Shown: positions 13,701 through 25,663 of the stretch, piece by piece
How the letters are laid out: each line of letters begins with the position of its first letter
How positions within the stretch are numbered: the stretch's first letter is position 1
NCBI RefSeq assembly: GCF_963169125.1
Contig: NC_084797.1
Location: forward strand, 93,343,868 to 93,407,867
Source of the DNA: Humulus lupulus
Taxonomy: Eukaryota; Streptophyta; Magnoliopsida; Rosales; Cannabaceae
Direction: 5' to 3'
Length of the DNA stretch: 64,000 nt
Notes under the pieces: generated by a model
What the model saw: only the letters and a program-made list of their open reading frames with translations
Databases searched by the model: none
What the model was told of the DNA's origin: nothing
Program-made: the position numbers and the translations under genes

Positions 13701-14172
13701 TGCATCCTCCCTGCAACAAGTCTCTGGCTCTCAACGCTGATATCATGGGTACGCGGGGTCCACATACCGCACCCACAAAGACTAAAGGATCCTTGCCCTC
13801 AGGCTCAAAAGTCACCATCTTCTTCCTGCGGTCAATAGTAGCCCCATACCTGACCAACCAATCCATCCCTAAGATCATGTCAAAATCCTCCATGTCTAGC
13901 TCAAATAAATCTACTGAAAGCTCCCTACTATCAACCATCACTGGTAGCCCCCTAATCCACCTCCTAGAAACTACCAGTTTCCCAGTAGGCAATAAAGTCC
14001 CAAACCCCGCAGTCTGATTAGGCCTACACAAACTATCAATCACTTTATTGGAAACAAATGAATGTGTAGCACCAAAGTCAATCAATATAGTAAAAGGAGA
14101 GCCAGTGCTAGAAAGCTGACCTGTCACCACCAAGGGACTAGCCTCGGCCTCTGCCTGTGTCAAAGTGAACAC
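10756..14172 (-). pseudogene. Tekay-type pol: protease, RT, RNase H, integrase, chromodomain
   Basis: The largest intact piece (12802-14172, 456 codons) holds protease and RT. RT motifs include [12 protein letters not shown], the catalytic [10 protein letters not shown] and FLGHIVG. The protease motif reads [10 protein letters not shown] where family members have LIDSGATHSF, so a key active-site residue is changed (codon at 14074-14076). A frameshift near 12830 separates RT from RNase H (12386-12679, with YCDAS and TDHKSL). The integrase is in pieces (11606-11875, 10965-11609) with HPQTDGQSER and SPIHWDEMGE. The zinc-binding part (11880-12060) is badly decayed. The last piece (10756-10968) ends PVQILDRKDKVL...VLWRNSKVEKATWE, a chromodomain-like tail that assigns it to the chromoviruses. 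It is not functional as it stands. Confidence 0.88.
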
Positions 14173-15223
14173 TCAAGCCGGAGTCAAGCTGTCCACCTTT
14201 CTTCACTACTGGGCAGTCCTTCTTGAGGTGCCCCACTATTCCGCACACATAGCAGGCCTTGGCCCGACACTCGCCCTGATGGTGTCTTCTGCACCTCGGG
14301 CACTCAGGATAACTCCTCCATGCCTCATCGCCGCCCTGGCGGCCACTCTGACCACCCCGACCCTTCCTATCAGGATCAGCAGTGGTCGAAGTGTCAGGGG
14401 TCTTCCTCTTCACATCCCTGGGGCCTCTGCCCCTACCTGACCCAGAATAAAGAGGCACCACTCTGCGACCCTCACGCCTCGTTACACTTTCCTTCCAAAT
14501 CTTGTTCTCCACTTCCTCAGCGGTAAGAGCGTTCTCAACAGCCTGGGCGTAATTTATTCCCCCAGGTACCGTTGTAATCCTCACATCCCGGGCTATCATA
14601 GCATTAAGACCTCTAATGAATCTATCTTGCCTAGCGGCATACTCAGTAACTATCATACTGCCTTGCACCAACCCCACAAAATCATTAACCTTTGCTGCCC
14701 TGATGGCAACATTGTAGTATTTCTGGCTGAACAGATCCTTGAATCCATCCCAACTCAAAGCAGTGACGTCCCTGGTTTGTGATGCGAGTTCCCACCAAAT
14801 GCGGGCATCCTCTCTCAACATATAGGTGGCACAGGCTACCCTGTCATATCCCTCTATCCTCATGAAATCCAGGATAGTGGTAATTTTAGTCATCCACTGT
14901 TCAGCCTTCAGTGGGTCAAGTCCTCCCTCAAAAGTTGGGGGATGCTGCTTCCGGAACCGCTCATACAATGGCTCCCATCTGTTCCCAACCTCTACAGGCT
15001 GAATAACTGGTGCCACTACAGGTGGCACAATAGGTGCAGTACTTCCTGCTGGAGCCTGCTGTCGTAGAAGACGAATCTATTCATCTTGGCTCTGAAGCCA
15101 CGCTTCCATCTCTGCCATGATCTGCTGCTAGTTCTCAGGGACTGGCGGAGGAATCTGGCTCTGGTCATCACTTCCGGTCCCAGACCTAGTATCAGCTAGT
15201 CGCGTAGATTTTCTTGGACGCAT
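14138..15223 (-). pseudogene. Tekay-type gag with CCHC zinc knuckle
   Basis: This is the capsid/nucleocapsid protein of the element. The intact piece (14138-15028, 296 codons) has the gag core (RWEPLYERFRKQHPPTF, ATYMLREDARIWWE, SQKYYN) and a CCHC knuckle (CYVCGIVGHLKKDC) near its end. I place the original start at 15223 (ATG, MRPRKSTRL) because the reading frame continues upstream with two stops, near 15067-15075 and 15127-15131. A basic, Gly/Arg-rich linker precedes the knuckle. It overlaps the protease frame by 35 bases in another frame, so gag and pol are separated by a frameshift or indel. The same gag occurs, more decayed, at 44835-45557. Confidence 0.88.
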
Positions 15224-15621
15224 AACTATCCAAGTCAATTTGCAATCAACGACTCGGCAATCAGACTATGATGACAAGGTAAAAGCTTTTTCCAAAATCC
15301 ACCAATGGAACACAGTCAATCACAAACAATCAAGATATAGGAATTCATCCATACATTCACCCATATATATACAATAAGCAGTTGATCATTCAGATATTCA
15401 TTTACATGCACAGCGATGCTAACAAGCATGCCTCAATATTATCACACAGCAGTCAAGGGCCAGGCCCTATCAGTATCTCATGCTTCCTATTAATCCAATA
15501 GATAGCAACATTCATAATTCATTCCAAGCACATATAGACATTACCAAACCCTGAACCGAGCTTGTCTCTAGCAGCGAATGTACATGTCCAACCGGTCTTC
15601 AGGAACCCTTAAACCTAGGAC

Positions 15622-15633
15622 TCTCTGATACCA
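15622..15633 (-). other. Primer-binding site (initiator Met tRNA)
   Basis: The minus strand reads TGGTATCAGAGA three bases inside the 5' LTR boundary. This is the standard plant initiator-methionine tRNA primer-binding site, and it fixes the 5' LTR and the minus orientation. Confidence 0.9.
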
Positions 15634-15636
15634 AGT

Positions 15637-17878
15637 TGTAACGCCCTGGATAGCCAAGACCGCTACACTGTGTGTTTATAAAGGTGCAAGACTTGCTAAT
15701 CAAGTCATTTAGTTAAAAAAATGTGTCACCGATACCACTAATGAACTAGGGTTAAAAGGTTTTGGTCACAAAAGATACACTTTATATAATTAAACATTTT
15801 GCACAGGGGATCCCAAAAGAAACAGTGTTTAAAACTTAGTTTACAAAATTTTCATAGTACAACGACCGCTAGCCACACTAAGGCAAACACAGATTTTTAT
15901 GGTCCTCCTATTCCTGTCTTATCCTCAACCGTGGCGGCCGAGCAGCTGACCATGTACATTTTGCCTTCAGAGCTCTCCAGTTCAGGGCCGATCAAGCTTG
16001 TCTTTGTGTTTACCTACACCACATAGCACCCGTGAACCAAGGCCCAGCAAGAAAATATAACATCATAGTACAAACAATGATAACAATTGAATAATCCTTA
16101 AAATATGTTCATACACTTAGCATACCACATTAATCACATAGTCCATAGACATAACCAGAGAATCAACAACCAACACTCAGCTATTCAGCATGACAAATCC
16201 ATCAATCAATCATAATAATCAAATCATATGATAATCAGAGTCGACGCCCTTAGGTCGCACCCTCTGTTTAACCCCACTGACTTTGGTCCGCTTAAACCGA
16301 GCTCAGTGCATAATAAGCTGTCCTCAGCTACCAGTGGCTGAGTCGCGCCCTGTGCGCCAATGTAAACTCCGGCACTCTTAGGCCGTTTGTTTACTATTCA
16401 CATTTCGTAATACCATCCTTCATAAAGCATACAAAATAGGGAACCCTTAGTCCAATTATAAATTCACAACCAGGTGTTGTTTTCTTACCTTTAGTTTTCA
16501 AATGTACTGGTTACGTGAGATGCCTCTTGAGCACGATCCGTTTCTCGAGCCCCTAGCTTATACCTAGTCACAACCAAGACAAGGGATACCATTAATAATT
16601 GTAAAATAGTTTCCGGATAAGGTTCTAGCCTCCGGGACATCGAATTCCACCAAACACGGTAGTAGAATCGATCCCGAGCACCCTAGGTTATGTTCCCGCA
16701 CTTAAAAACTTCAAAAGGCTAAAAGTACCCTTAAGGGCCGCGGCCCTTGAGACCCATGCTGCGGCCCGCCCCCTGAAACAGAGGCTGGACCTCCCTGAAC
16801 ACAGACACGCACCGCGACCCTGTCCCTATGGCGCCGCGGCGCTCCCTTACCTCAAAGCCTTCCTAGCTCTTCCTTGCTCCATAGGGTCGCGGCACTCTAG
16901 AACAGAGTCGCGGCCCAGCCCCTCAAACCCAGAAAAATCACCATTTTTAACACTCAAAACCATCCAAAACCTTCCCAATTCCACAACTCAATTATGACCA
17001 AACTTCTAACACATTTCCAGCAACATAATCCAGCAAGAACTTAGCCTAGAAACTCATCAAAATCCCACTTCAATCTCTAAAACTCAAAATCTTAAAAAAC
17101 ATCAAAACCAGTCAAGAAAACACCAAGATTCAAACATTAGATCATACATTCGAGCTTACCTTCATTGATGAACTAATTCTCTAAGAAATTTCTGAGCTAA
17201 CTCCCAAGTTCCAAGCTTCAATTCAGTCCTTCAATGCCAAAACCCATAAACACTTCAAAACTCAGCCATAACCACTGAATTTAACCACCATGCATAGAAC
17301 TTATGGCTTACCTTAACTCTTGATTGAATCCTTAGTCTATCCTTAAGCAATTAAGTCAATCCTGAGGCTCGGGGTACCGAAAACGTCCCTAGGGCAAAAT
17401 GGTAAAATTCCCTAGTATTCCTACCTAAGCTTCCTAACCTCAAATATATCTCCAATTATTTTTTTCCATAACTCGATAACCCAAATAACCATCTAATACC
17501 CGAAATACCCCTTGACTTGCCCCAAGTCAAGTATTAGGTCTCGTTGTGACTTTCCCGCTAACTAGCTCCCTAGGATTGCCTCAAGTCGCATGCTGCAGAA
17601 TTACCCACATAATAATGTGGTCCTCACAATTATAGCATATAATCACATTTACGCCCTCAATGGGCTAAAATTACAAATATATCCCCTTTAAGCTAAACGG
17701 GGCCTACATACATACTAATACTCGTAGACATGCATTTCATATTTATTCATGTAACCATACAAGCATGCTTATCACAGAATCATGCATTACCCTAATAAAT
17801 TCACACATAAACCAATTATGCCCTCCCGGCACACTAATCTAGGCCCTTAAGCCTTATTAGTGATTTTGGGTCATTACA
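15637..17878 (-). repeat. 5' LTR of the Tekay element
   Basis: On the minus strand it starts TGTAATGACCC at 17878 and ends GGGCGTTACA at 15637. It is 2242 bp and aligns along its whole length with 8314-10719, with scattered substitutions and one large gap where 154 bp present in the other LTR is missing between CTTAG direct repeats. The GC-rich hypervariable segment is at about 16730-16925. Confidence 0.9.
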
Positions 17879-17883
17879 CTAGT

Positions 17884-18137
17884 AACCCGGATCTAGGTCA
17901 CATGTATTCAAATTACTAGTGGAGCGTACTAGCAGTAATTAATCTAAAGATTCCATAAGTTTATTATCTTAATCTTGATCCTCTCATACCAATATGAGAT
18001 TCAGACCACATAGATAAACTTTGGAATATTCTGAAATTCACTTAATATTATCATATAATATCGGACATAGTCTATATATATAATAATAATTCAATTCAAT
18101 TATTTATTTCATTTAAAACATTTGTCAGCTACAATTG
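17884..18137 (-). repeat. Ty1/copia LTR (minus), piece 2
   Basis: This continues the copia LTR interrupted at 8313. It begins after the second CTAGT and runs to AATTG at 18133-18137, where a Tekay solo LTR inserted. On the minus strand it includes the AT-rich early LTR region with TGAAATAAATAATTGAATT, similar to 47740-47765 of the plus-strand copy. Confidence 0.75.
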
Positions 18138-20493
18138 TGTAACGACCGAAAATCACTAATAAGGCTTATGGCCTTGATTAGCGTGTCGAGAGGGCATAAT
18201 TGGTATATGTGTAATTTAAATGTTTAGATGCATGATTATGTGCCATGCATGATTAATATGATTATATGACTATGTGACATGCATGTTTGTGAGTATTATA
18301 TATGCATGTGGGCCATTAAAGCTTATAAGGGCATATTTGCATTTTGGCCCGTTGTGGAGATAAACGTGAATATATGTGATAAATTAATGATACCACATTA
18401 TCATGTGGATATATTTGCAGCGTATGGCTCAAGACGGTCCTAGTGAGCGGATTAGCAAAATAGTCACAGCGGGGATTAATACTCGACTCGGGAGAGTCTG
18501 GGGGTATTTTTGGGATAGATAATATATTGGGGATTATTAGGTATTAAATAAGTAAATGGTAATTATTTAGAATGACGTGATTAATGGGTAAATATTAGGA
18601 ACATTTGAGGAATTAGTGGGAACTGGGGGAAAATGACCATTTTACCCCTAGGGATAAGTTGAGGGCTAGTCAATGAAGAGGGGCAATAGGGTCTTTTGCC
18701 TAGAAACTAAAGGATACACTCAGTAAACATCTAGAACCTAAGACAGAAGGAGGTAGAAGCATCTCACACTCTCAGCTCTCTCTCTTTCTCATACAATTTC
18801 TTTCTCTCTCACTCTTGAGGAAGTTGAAGCTTTGAGACTTGGGAAATTGAAGGAGCATAGGCTGGGGAGTTGAGTTGGGAATTGAAGGAAAATAGAAGGA
18901 AATTGGATAGGATTCAAGCTAGGAATTAAGGCTGGAACTTGTGTGGATTCAGCCATAGTTGAGGTAAGTTTTGGTCTCTTAATTTCTGAAGAATTTAGCT
19001 TTATTGGGTAGAATTGAGCTTAGCAGTCTTGAAGCTTAGAGTTTGTACAATTCTAGGTTCTTGGGTATGTATTGAGTGATGAATTATGTTTGAATTGGGA
19101 TGCTGATTTTGGTATGATTGATAAGGTTTTGGTGTCTTAAATGTATGATTTAATCTTGAATTCGTAGCTAGTTTGATGTTGAATTGGGGAGATTTGTTTA
19201 GGTAAAATTCTGGGTTAAGGTCTTGAGGTTCTTGGCTGGGAGAAGCATGTGAAGAACCCAGATTTTCTGGGTTCAACGGGGGTGCACCGTGACCCATCCC
19301 TGGGGCACCGCGACACATGTGGCATGTTTGGTCTGGGTTACTCTCTGACTTAGGGGCGAGTCGCAACTCACTAGGACAAGTCACGACCCACCTTCCTCTT
19401 TGGCTTGGGTACTTGCTCTTTGACTTGGGGGCAAGTCGCGACCCAGCTGGGGATTTTAGCCCTATAATTGTTTCTAGAATTTTTAAGGCGCGGGGGTTCG
19501 AACCTAGGCGCTCAGGACAATTTCTACTACCCGGTTTAGTAAAAATTGAGGTCCCGAAGGCTAGTTTCTGTCTCCTAAGTATTTATTTGGGTTGGAAGTG
19601 AACAATTACCCATTGGACATTGTGACTAGGTTTATCGCCAAGGCTCGGGGCTAAGGATATTGCTCAAAACCATTTTACTTTCTCCATTTGAAACTAAAGG
19701 TAAGAAAACTGCACCCTTGTGTGGCTATGTTGGGATTGAGTTTCCCTATATTTGAATACATATGTTGTATGATTGTGATAGGCCATGTGAGCATGAAATA
19801 AACGGCCTAAGAGACTCGAGGCTGATAATTTGAGCACAAGACGCGGCTTGGCCACTGTGAGCCAGGGTCAACTAGATAAACACTGGACTCGACCTAAGTG
19901 AGCCGGAGTCAGTGGGTTAAATAGAGGGTGCAACCTAAGAGCGTCGACCCTGATTTTTATGTATTGAATGAGATAAAATGTTGAATATAAATGGTTATTT
20001 TTGTTAGCTTAATACTATGGCTCGTTGAATATCTGATTACCTATCTTGTGAATTATTTTATTATCATTATTGATTATGTTATGATGTGATGGTTTTCTTG
20101 CTGGGCCTTGGCTCATGGGTGCTATGTGATGCAGGTAAAGGCAAGGGTAAGGTGGATCAACCATGAGTTGGAGAGCTCTGGGGGCGAGTTGTACATTGTC
20201 AGCTGCTCGTCTGCCACGGCCGAGGGATGGTACAGGGACAGAAACCAAAAATGTGTATTTTTCCATTAGAGTGGCTTTTGATTGTATATAACTGTTTTGG
20301 GAGTTTGTAAATTTGTCCTTTAAACCCTGTTTTTGGGATCCCATGTGCTAAACATTTATTTTAATGAAACTTTTCCGTTTATGACCAAAAGCTTTTGACC
20401 CTAACCTGATTATGACTTTAGGATCACACTTTTATTCAAATAACTTGATTAGCAGGTCACAGTGTAACGACCTTGGTTATCCAGGGCGTTACA
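18138..20493 (+). mobile_element. Solo LTR of a Tekay-type element
   Basis: It starts TGTAACGACCG and ends GGGCGTTACA (2356 bp). No primer-binding site, polypurine tract or gene is attached, and the copia LTR continues on both sides, so this is a solo LTR left by LTR-LTR recombination. The flanks are AATTG (18133-18137) and AATTA (20494-20498), a TSD with one mismatch. A GC-rich segment with repeated TCGCGACCC/CACGACCC words lies at 19265-19445. The ORFs crossing it have no retroelement motif and I do not call them genes. Confidence 0.88.
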
Positions 20494-20521
20494 AATTACT
20501 TTAAGGGCACTATTCCCAACA
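20494..20521 (-). repeat. Ty1/copia LTR (minus), piece 3 (5' tip)
   Basis: The minus strand starts TGTTGGGAATAGTGCCC at 20521, the same start as the copia solo LTR at 47698. The tip is cut from the rest by the Tekay solo LTR. This completes a minus-strand copia LTR of about 1.93 kb visible in three pieces. Whether it is a solo LTR or an element end cannot be decided, because its other end is off-window. Confidence 0.8.
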
Positions 20522-20539
20522 AAAACAACATTCCATAAC

Positions 20540-20940
20540 AGAGCATAAGCACCCTTAGGATTATGTAGACTTCTAAGTTACTCAGTGCTAATCTTGAGGG
20601 TCACGAGCATGACCCAGACTATAATACATAATGTTTGACAACGGAGCATAAGCATTCCCCGGGACATACTTACCTCGAGGGTCTCGAGTGCGAACCGAAC
20701 CACAATTCATAACATCTTACAACAAAAGCATTCCCCAAAACATACTTATATTGAGGGTCTTGGGTGCGAACTGAATCACAATTCATAACATCTTACAATG
20801 GAGCATAAGCATTCCCCAGGACATACTTATCTCGAGGGCTAGGGTGGGACCCGAACCACAATACATAACATCTCAGAACATTGCATAAGCATTCCCAAGG
20901 ACATACTTATCTCACATGAAGCGTAAGTGTCGCCTAGTCA
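20540..20940. repeat. Tandem array, unit about 80 bp
   Basis: The word GCATTCCCC recurs at about 20652, 20728, 20808 and (variant) 20889. Each is followed by GGACATACTTA and CTCGAGGG-like sequence and an ATAACATCTTACAA spacer. A more diverged unit begins near 20545. That gives about five units of 76-81 bp inside the old gypsy LTR. Confidence 0.7.
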
Positions 20941-21631
20941 TTGTCTCTAAATGAGTCATCTCTCTAACTAGCATACAAACCCTACTTCTAACAAACAATA
21001 CACTAGTTCATTCATGTTGTAGACAAATAAATCACTGACTGACTTACCTTCTGTCCTTTGCAGCATACAAGCAATCTTCCCATGGAGAATTCATTTGGCC
21101 AGCCAACACTATAACTAGCATACAGCTTAATCGGATAAATTATGGCATTATATTAAATCAATCTACTTTGGGTATTAAGGTCACAATCGAATTCCCACTA
21201 GGGGTATTTTCGTCCTCACACATTTTAAGTCATAACGGCATTTAAGATTTTTGGAAAAATTCCCTCAACGGGTCTAGTTATTTGAAAGTCGGCTTTTACG
21301 AAATTTTCCACTCTGTTTTCGCAATTGGACCTAGTCGGAAATATATTTTTAAAGCATTTAAGCTTTACCGATTTTACCCTTTCTTTGATAAGTTACCAAA
21401 AATCTAACATTTTTTGGTAAAATCTCTTAAATTTTAAACTTTTAAAAATTAGGTTAATTTAATTGATTAAGAAATAATTATAAAGATGGTGATAAAAATT
21501 AGTTAGTTTTAAAAAAATAAAGAGAAATTTTATTTTATTTTAAAAAGATAGTTTAATCCATTTCTTTGAAAAAAATTAGGATTTTGGACCCTTTTTTAAT
21601 TTCTTAAACAAAATCTTATAAATTAATAAAA

Positions 21632-22620
21632 GAATAAATAACAATTTTGCTCCTGAACTATGACCACTGTATGATCGTGTACCCTGAATGATTCACGATG
21701 TTAAAAATTCCCCCTGAACTATGCACGTTACTGAAATATGGGACTTCCATTATATTTTATCCTAGGTGACTAACGAATTGATGATGTAGCATTTTGTCTG
21801 TTAATGTGTCAGTGTCATAGAATAATTAGCAATCCCTCCCTCCTCCCCCAACTTTGACCACTACCAAATTGTGTCTTTTTTATTAAAACTAATTTAATTT
21901 TTTTTTTCTTTTTAAAAATAATAATTAAATACTTAAAAAAATGTAAAAATCATTTTAAAAGATTAAGAAAATAAACCATAGTAAAAGTTTCAAATTAATT
22001 AAATAAAATTTCAAATACTCAAAAATTAAAAATCTAATTAATAACAAATAACGTTTTTTTTACTTTTTCTTTTACAATATAAAATAAATATATCTTAAAA
22101 TAAAAATTAAAAATAAATCATAAAACAAAGTTTTTTCCCCTTTGTCCTCCTCCTCTTAAATTAAAAGTTTTATTTATTTGTTTAAGTTATTCGTCCTCCT
22201 CTTTAATTAAAAGTTTTTTCTTTGTTTTAGTATTTATTTTAAATTTTCATTTTAAAATAGTTTTCATTAATATTGTAAAGGAAAAAGCAAAAAAGAGTTA
22301 TTTTTTTTATAATTAAAATTTTAATTTTTTAAAGATTTAATTATTATTTTTAAGAAAAAAATAGATTTTTTTTTATAAAAGTTGTATTATTTGGTAATGG
22401 TCAAAGTTAAATTGATAATTATTCTACACATGGCACTGCCACATCAACAGATAAAATGCTACATCATCAATCTATTAGCTGCATAGGATAAAATCTAATA
22501 GAATTCTCATATTTCAGTAACGTCCATAGTTCAGGAGAATTTTTAACTTCACGAATCATTCAGGGGGCACAATCATACAATGTTGGGGGGGGGGGGGGGG
22601 GGCAAAAATGTTATTTATTC
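21632..22620. mobile_element. Mutator-like non-autonomous element with 9-bp TSD
   Basis: Long terminal inverted repeats begin GAATAAATAACA at 21632 and end with its complement at 22620. The arms continue for well over 100 bp (GTTAAAAATTCCCCCTGAAC near 21702 against its complement near 22530). Perfect 9-bp direct repeats TTAATAAAA flank it at 21623-21631 and 22621-22629, the TSD length of Mutator-like elements. The AT-rich interior (21880-22390) has no long ORF, so it is non-autonomous. An 18-base G run at 22585-22602 has replaced part of the right arm. Confidence 0.85.
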
Positions 22621-24788
22621 TTAATAAAAAATATTAATAATTTTCTAGTATCCAAGTTAATCTTAATAACTATTTAGTGTGATAAACTCAAATCTATAAT
22701 TATTAAGATTAAATTACATTTTCAAGCTAAACACTTAGAAAATTTCCTATTTTTTACTAAGTATAAAAGTTTGTTAGTTTTAGTTCTAAGTTGCCTATTT
22801 AGAAAATTATATTTTAAAAACTATAACTCCAAAAAATTTCAAACTTTGAAGAACAAATTTTGACTATTCCAAGAAGTTCCTTGCCAAACTTTATACAAAA
22901 ATAACCATTTTTACTTGGTGAAAACAATTTTCAAAAGTCCCCTTCAAAACTGCCCAGGGAAAACTTAATCTTTTTCTTGAACTTTGAAAATTTATCAAAT
23001 ATATATGGTTCATTATTTAGGTCTGAAATTTCTTAGACCCATACTAGGACATGTAAAAATTACCCATGCGATAAATTAGATCATTTGAATAATTTTTACT
23101 AAGTGAAAATGGTTCCCAAACATGGCTATCCATAAGCAATTTTGAGCTTCCATGACTTTTTGTCTAACTTTGAAAAATCATATCTCTTAGCATTTTTAAT
23201 ATTTTTCTTTGAAACTTTACCAAATATTTTACCAATATCAAAATAGTATTTATTCCGAAAATCAGCCAAAAATACATTAATTAATTTATGGAACTCCCTG
23301 TCCAAAGTTGGTTGTTTGTACAGTTTTTTTAAAGTCGTTTTCCAGATTGCACACCAATTTTGGAAAAATCATAACTTGGTCATTTCAAAACCTTTTTGAA
23401 TGTTTGTATACACTATGAACATTTAGTCTTCCTAAACTACAGCATGGAATAAAGAAAATCCAGAAATAGGTTCATATAATTTTCACTTGACCCATTAGAA
23501 GTCAAGATTTAAATATTTTCTCACATAAAACCATACGTTACCTATGGAATGTTGGGTTCCATTACTAAACCACCATCCAAACATCCATGCATGTATGACC
23601 AGCCAATATATAAGCATTATTACAATTCTCATAATAAATTTAAATAAATCAAATTGCTCAAACATAGCAGATTATTCAAAAACCAAACATAAATATGATG
23701 GAGGTGACCATATACCTCTTGTAGATAACTTGGTTGGCTTGGATGTCCTCTAGCACTTCTATCATTTGCTCAAACCTTTAGTCTACATATTTTCACTCCC
23801 TACAAGTCCAACAATCAGTTTACACAAGCCAATAAGTGCAACTAAAAGAAGAAACTAACAAAACTTACAACTTGACAAAGTGAAAGTCTAGACTTTTACC
23901 TTTGGATGCTCTAGCTTTGGATAGTTTTCCTTAGCTTCAAACAAGGACCATTTTGCTTAGGACCATGTGTATAAAATGAAGGATATGAGAGAATGAGAGT
24001 TTTCATGGGAATTGTGTGAAACAATTTTAGAGTACATAGAGAAGTGGTCGGCCAAGGCTAGAGGAAAATGGGGAGAAAAGTTGGAGGCTAATTCTTGTGA
24101 ATTGAACAAGTGAAGACTGTGTTTGACTTATTCTTTTTATATCGTGTAAAAATGAAAACCTAAAATGACCGAAATTCCCTTAATGTACTGACCACTTAAT
24201 CCCTAATTAACTTCTAATTAGCTAATTAATTTCCTAATTAGATTTTTCCTAATTAATTTCGAATTAGCTAACTAAACTTACACTTAATCATATTCTTCAA
24301 AGATGATTACCAAGTGGTAATTTTTCACTTAATTCACCAAATTGAATTAACATAGGGTAATTAAATTAAATGGGTAAGTGGTCACACTCCTATGTTTATA
24401 ACTCATGTAATTTAATTAGCCAAAATTCCATTTTTGGCTAATTGTGCATTTTTCACAAAAATGTATTTTTTTAAAAATTTCATACAAAAATCAAACTTTT
24501 TGACCTCATTATAAATTAATCTCATAATTTAATGGCCAATAATATTTTTTCATAATTATACTTCTCAAATAATAATTTATTCGAGAATTTACCCGGTTAG
24601 GGTTTCCATTTCGTTTCGTGACTGAAATGTTCAGTTTGTCACAAAACTGCCCATTTCACACTTTGGCTAACAATAGCAACATGAAATTTTCTTCTCAAAC
24701 ATATATTATTACTCATAATAATATTTTCACACATATCTTACTACTCTGTTCTAGATACTAGTAGGTGCCCGAAATGTGGGGCGCTACA

Positions 24789-25663
24789 ATACCTACAAAT
24801 TAAAAAAGTTTCGTCTCAAAACCTAAAATAAATGGGAATATAATTCTTTCGTTTTGGCTTCGGTCTCTCATGTGGCTTCTTCAATGCCATGGTTACACTA
24901 TTGAACCTTAAGTAACGGCATTGATTTGTTCCTCAACACTTTGTCTTTCCGATCCAGAATTTCCACTGGCTTTTCTTCGTAGTGTAGTTGAGGGTCAACA
25001 CTTATCTGCTCATAGTTGAGCACATGCACGGGGTCATTCATGTATTTTCTCAGCATAGATACGTGAAATACATTGTGAACCTGGGACAACGAAAGCAGAA
25101 GATCGAACCTAAGCCACCTCCCCAATTCTTTCTAGGATTTCGAATGGTCCAATAAACCTCGAACTCAGCTTTCCTTTCTTTCCAAATCACATAACTCCTA
25201 TAAGTGGAGCTATCTTTAATAGAACCATGTCGCCAACCTCGAACACCAGGGGTCTCCTCCGTCGGTCAGCACATTTACGTTGTCGATCTACCGAGGTATG
25301 CAATCGTTGTCGAATTTGTTGAATATCCTCAATAGCTTGATCGACCTCATCTGACCCCAGGAACTTTCTTTCACCGGCCTCGTGCCAATGAATTGGTGAA
25401 CGACACTTCCTCTTATATAGAGCTTCATATGGAGCCATCTTGATAGACTCATAATAATTATTTTTATAAACAAACTCTATTAATGGCAGCTTATCATTTG
25501 ACCCTTGAAAATCAAGCACACAAGCTCTCAACATAACCTCTAGGGTTCGAATTATCCGTTCACTCTGACCATCTGTTTGGGGATGAAAGGTGGTGTTAAA
25601 CTTTAATGTGGTTCTTAGTCTAGTCTGAATTCTTTCCAAAATGTCGAAATGAAATGTCTGCCA
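24789..25663 (-). pseudogene. Truncated chromovirus integrase and chromodomain
   Basis: This is the 3' end of a Ty3/gypsy pol. The piece 25187-25639 (150 codons) carries FHPQTDGQSERIIR, the YKRKCRSPIHW motif and DRQRKCADRRRRPL...VGDMVLLKIAP, the integrase C-terminal region. The piece 24898-25125 carries VFHVSMLRKY and PVEILDRKDKVLRNK, and after an in-frame stop a chromodomain-like IEEAT tail. The coding sequence stops abruptly near 25663, where the 5' part of the element is deleted or replaced by AT-rich DNA. It is related to but distinct from the Tekay element at 8314-17878. Confidence 0.82.

Larger units (their letters stand above)
8314..17878 (-). mobile_element. Near-complete Ty3/gypsy Tekay-type retrotransposon
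   Basis: The element is 9565 bp, bounded by LTRs 8314-10719 (3') and 15637-17878 (5'), with a perfect 5-bp TSD CTAGT at 8309-8313 and 17879-17883. On the minus strand the order is 5' LTR, initiator-Met primer-binding site, gag with a CCHC knuckle, protease, RT, RNase H, integrase, chromodomain-like tail, polypurine tract, 3' LTR, which is the order of chromoviruses of the Tekay/Del clade. Stops and frameshifts in every gene make it non-autonomous. It lies inside a copia LTR that resumes at 17884. Confidence 0.9.
20522..24788 (-). repeat. LTR of an old Ty3/gypsy element (minus)
   Basis: The minus strand starts TGTAGCGCCCC at 24788, just after a chromovirus pol end (24789-25663), so this is that element's 3' LTR. 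It runs left through AT-rich sequence with no gene, carries a Mutator-like element at 21632-22620 and a short tandem array at about 20540-20940, and meets a copia LTR at 20521. Its far end is not identified and may lie left of the window, beyond the nested copia and Tekay insertions. Little else can be read in it. Confidence 0.6.

Noticed and set aside
19492..19506. GGTTCGAACC, resembling the B box of a tRNA gene
   Set aside because: No A box, acceptor stem or anticodon arm can be folded around it, and it lies in a Tekay LTR at a site where the other LTRs have a diverged version (for example ATCGAATC near 42848).
19001..20344. ORFs of 94-127 codons in the Tekay solo LTR
   Set aside because: Equivalent positions in the other Tekay LTRs are not open in the same frame, so they are not conserved coding sequence.
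20540..20940. CRISPR-like array
   Set aside because: Units are contiguous tandem repeats without unique spacers, in a plant LTR.
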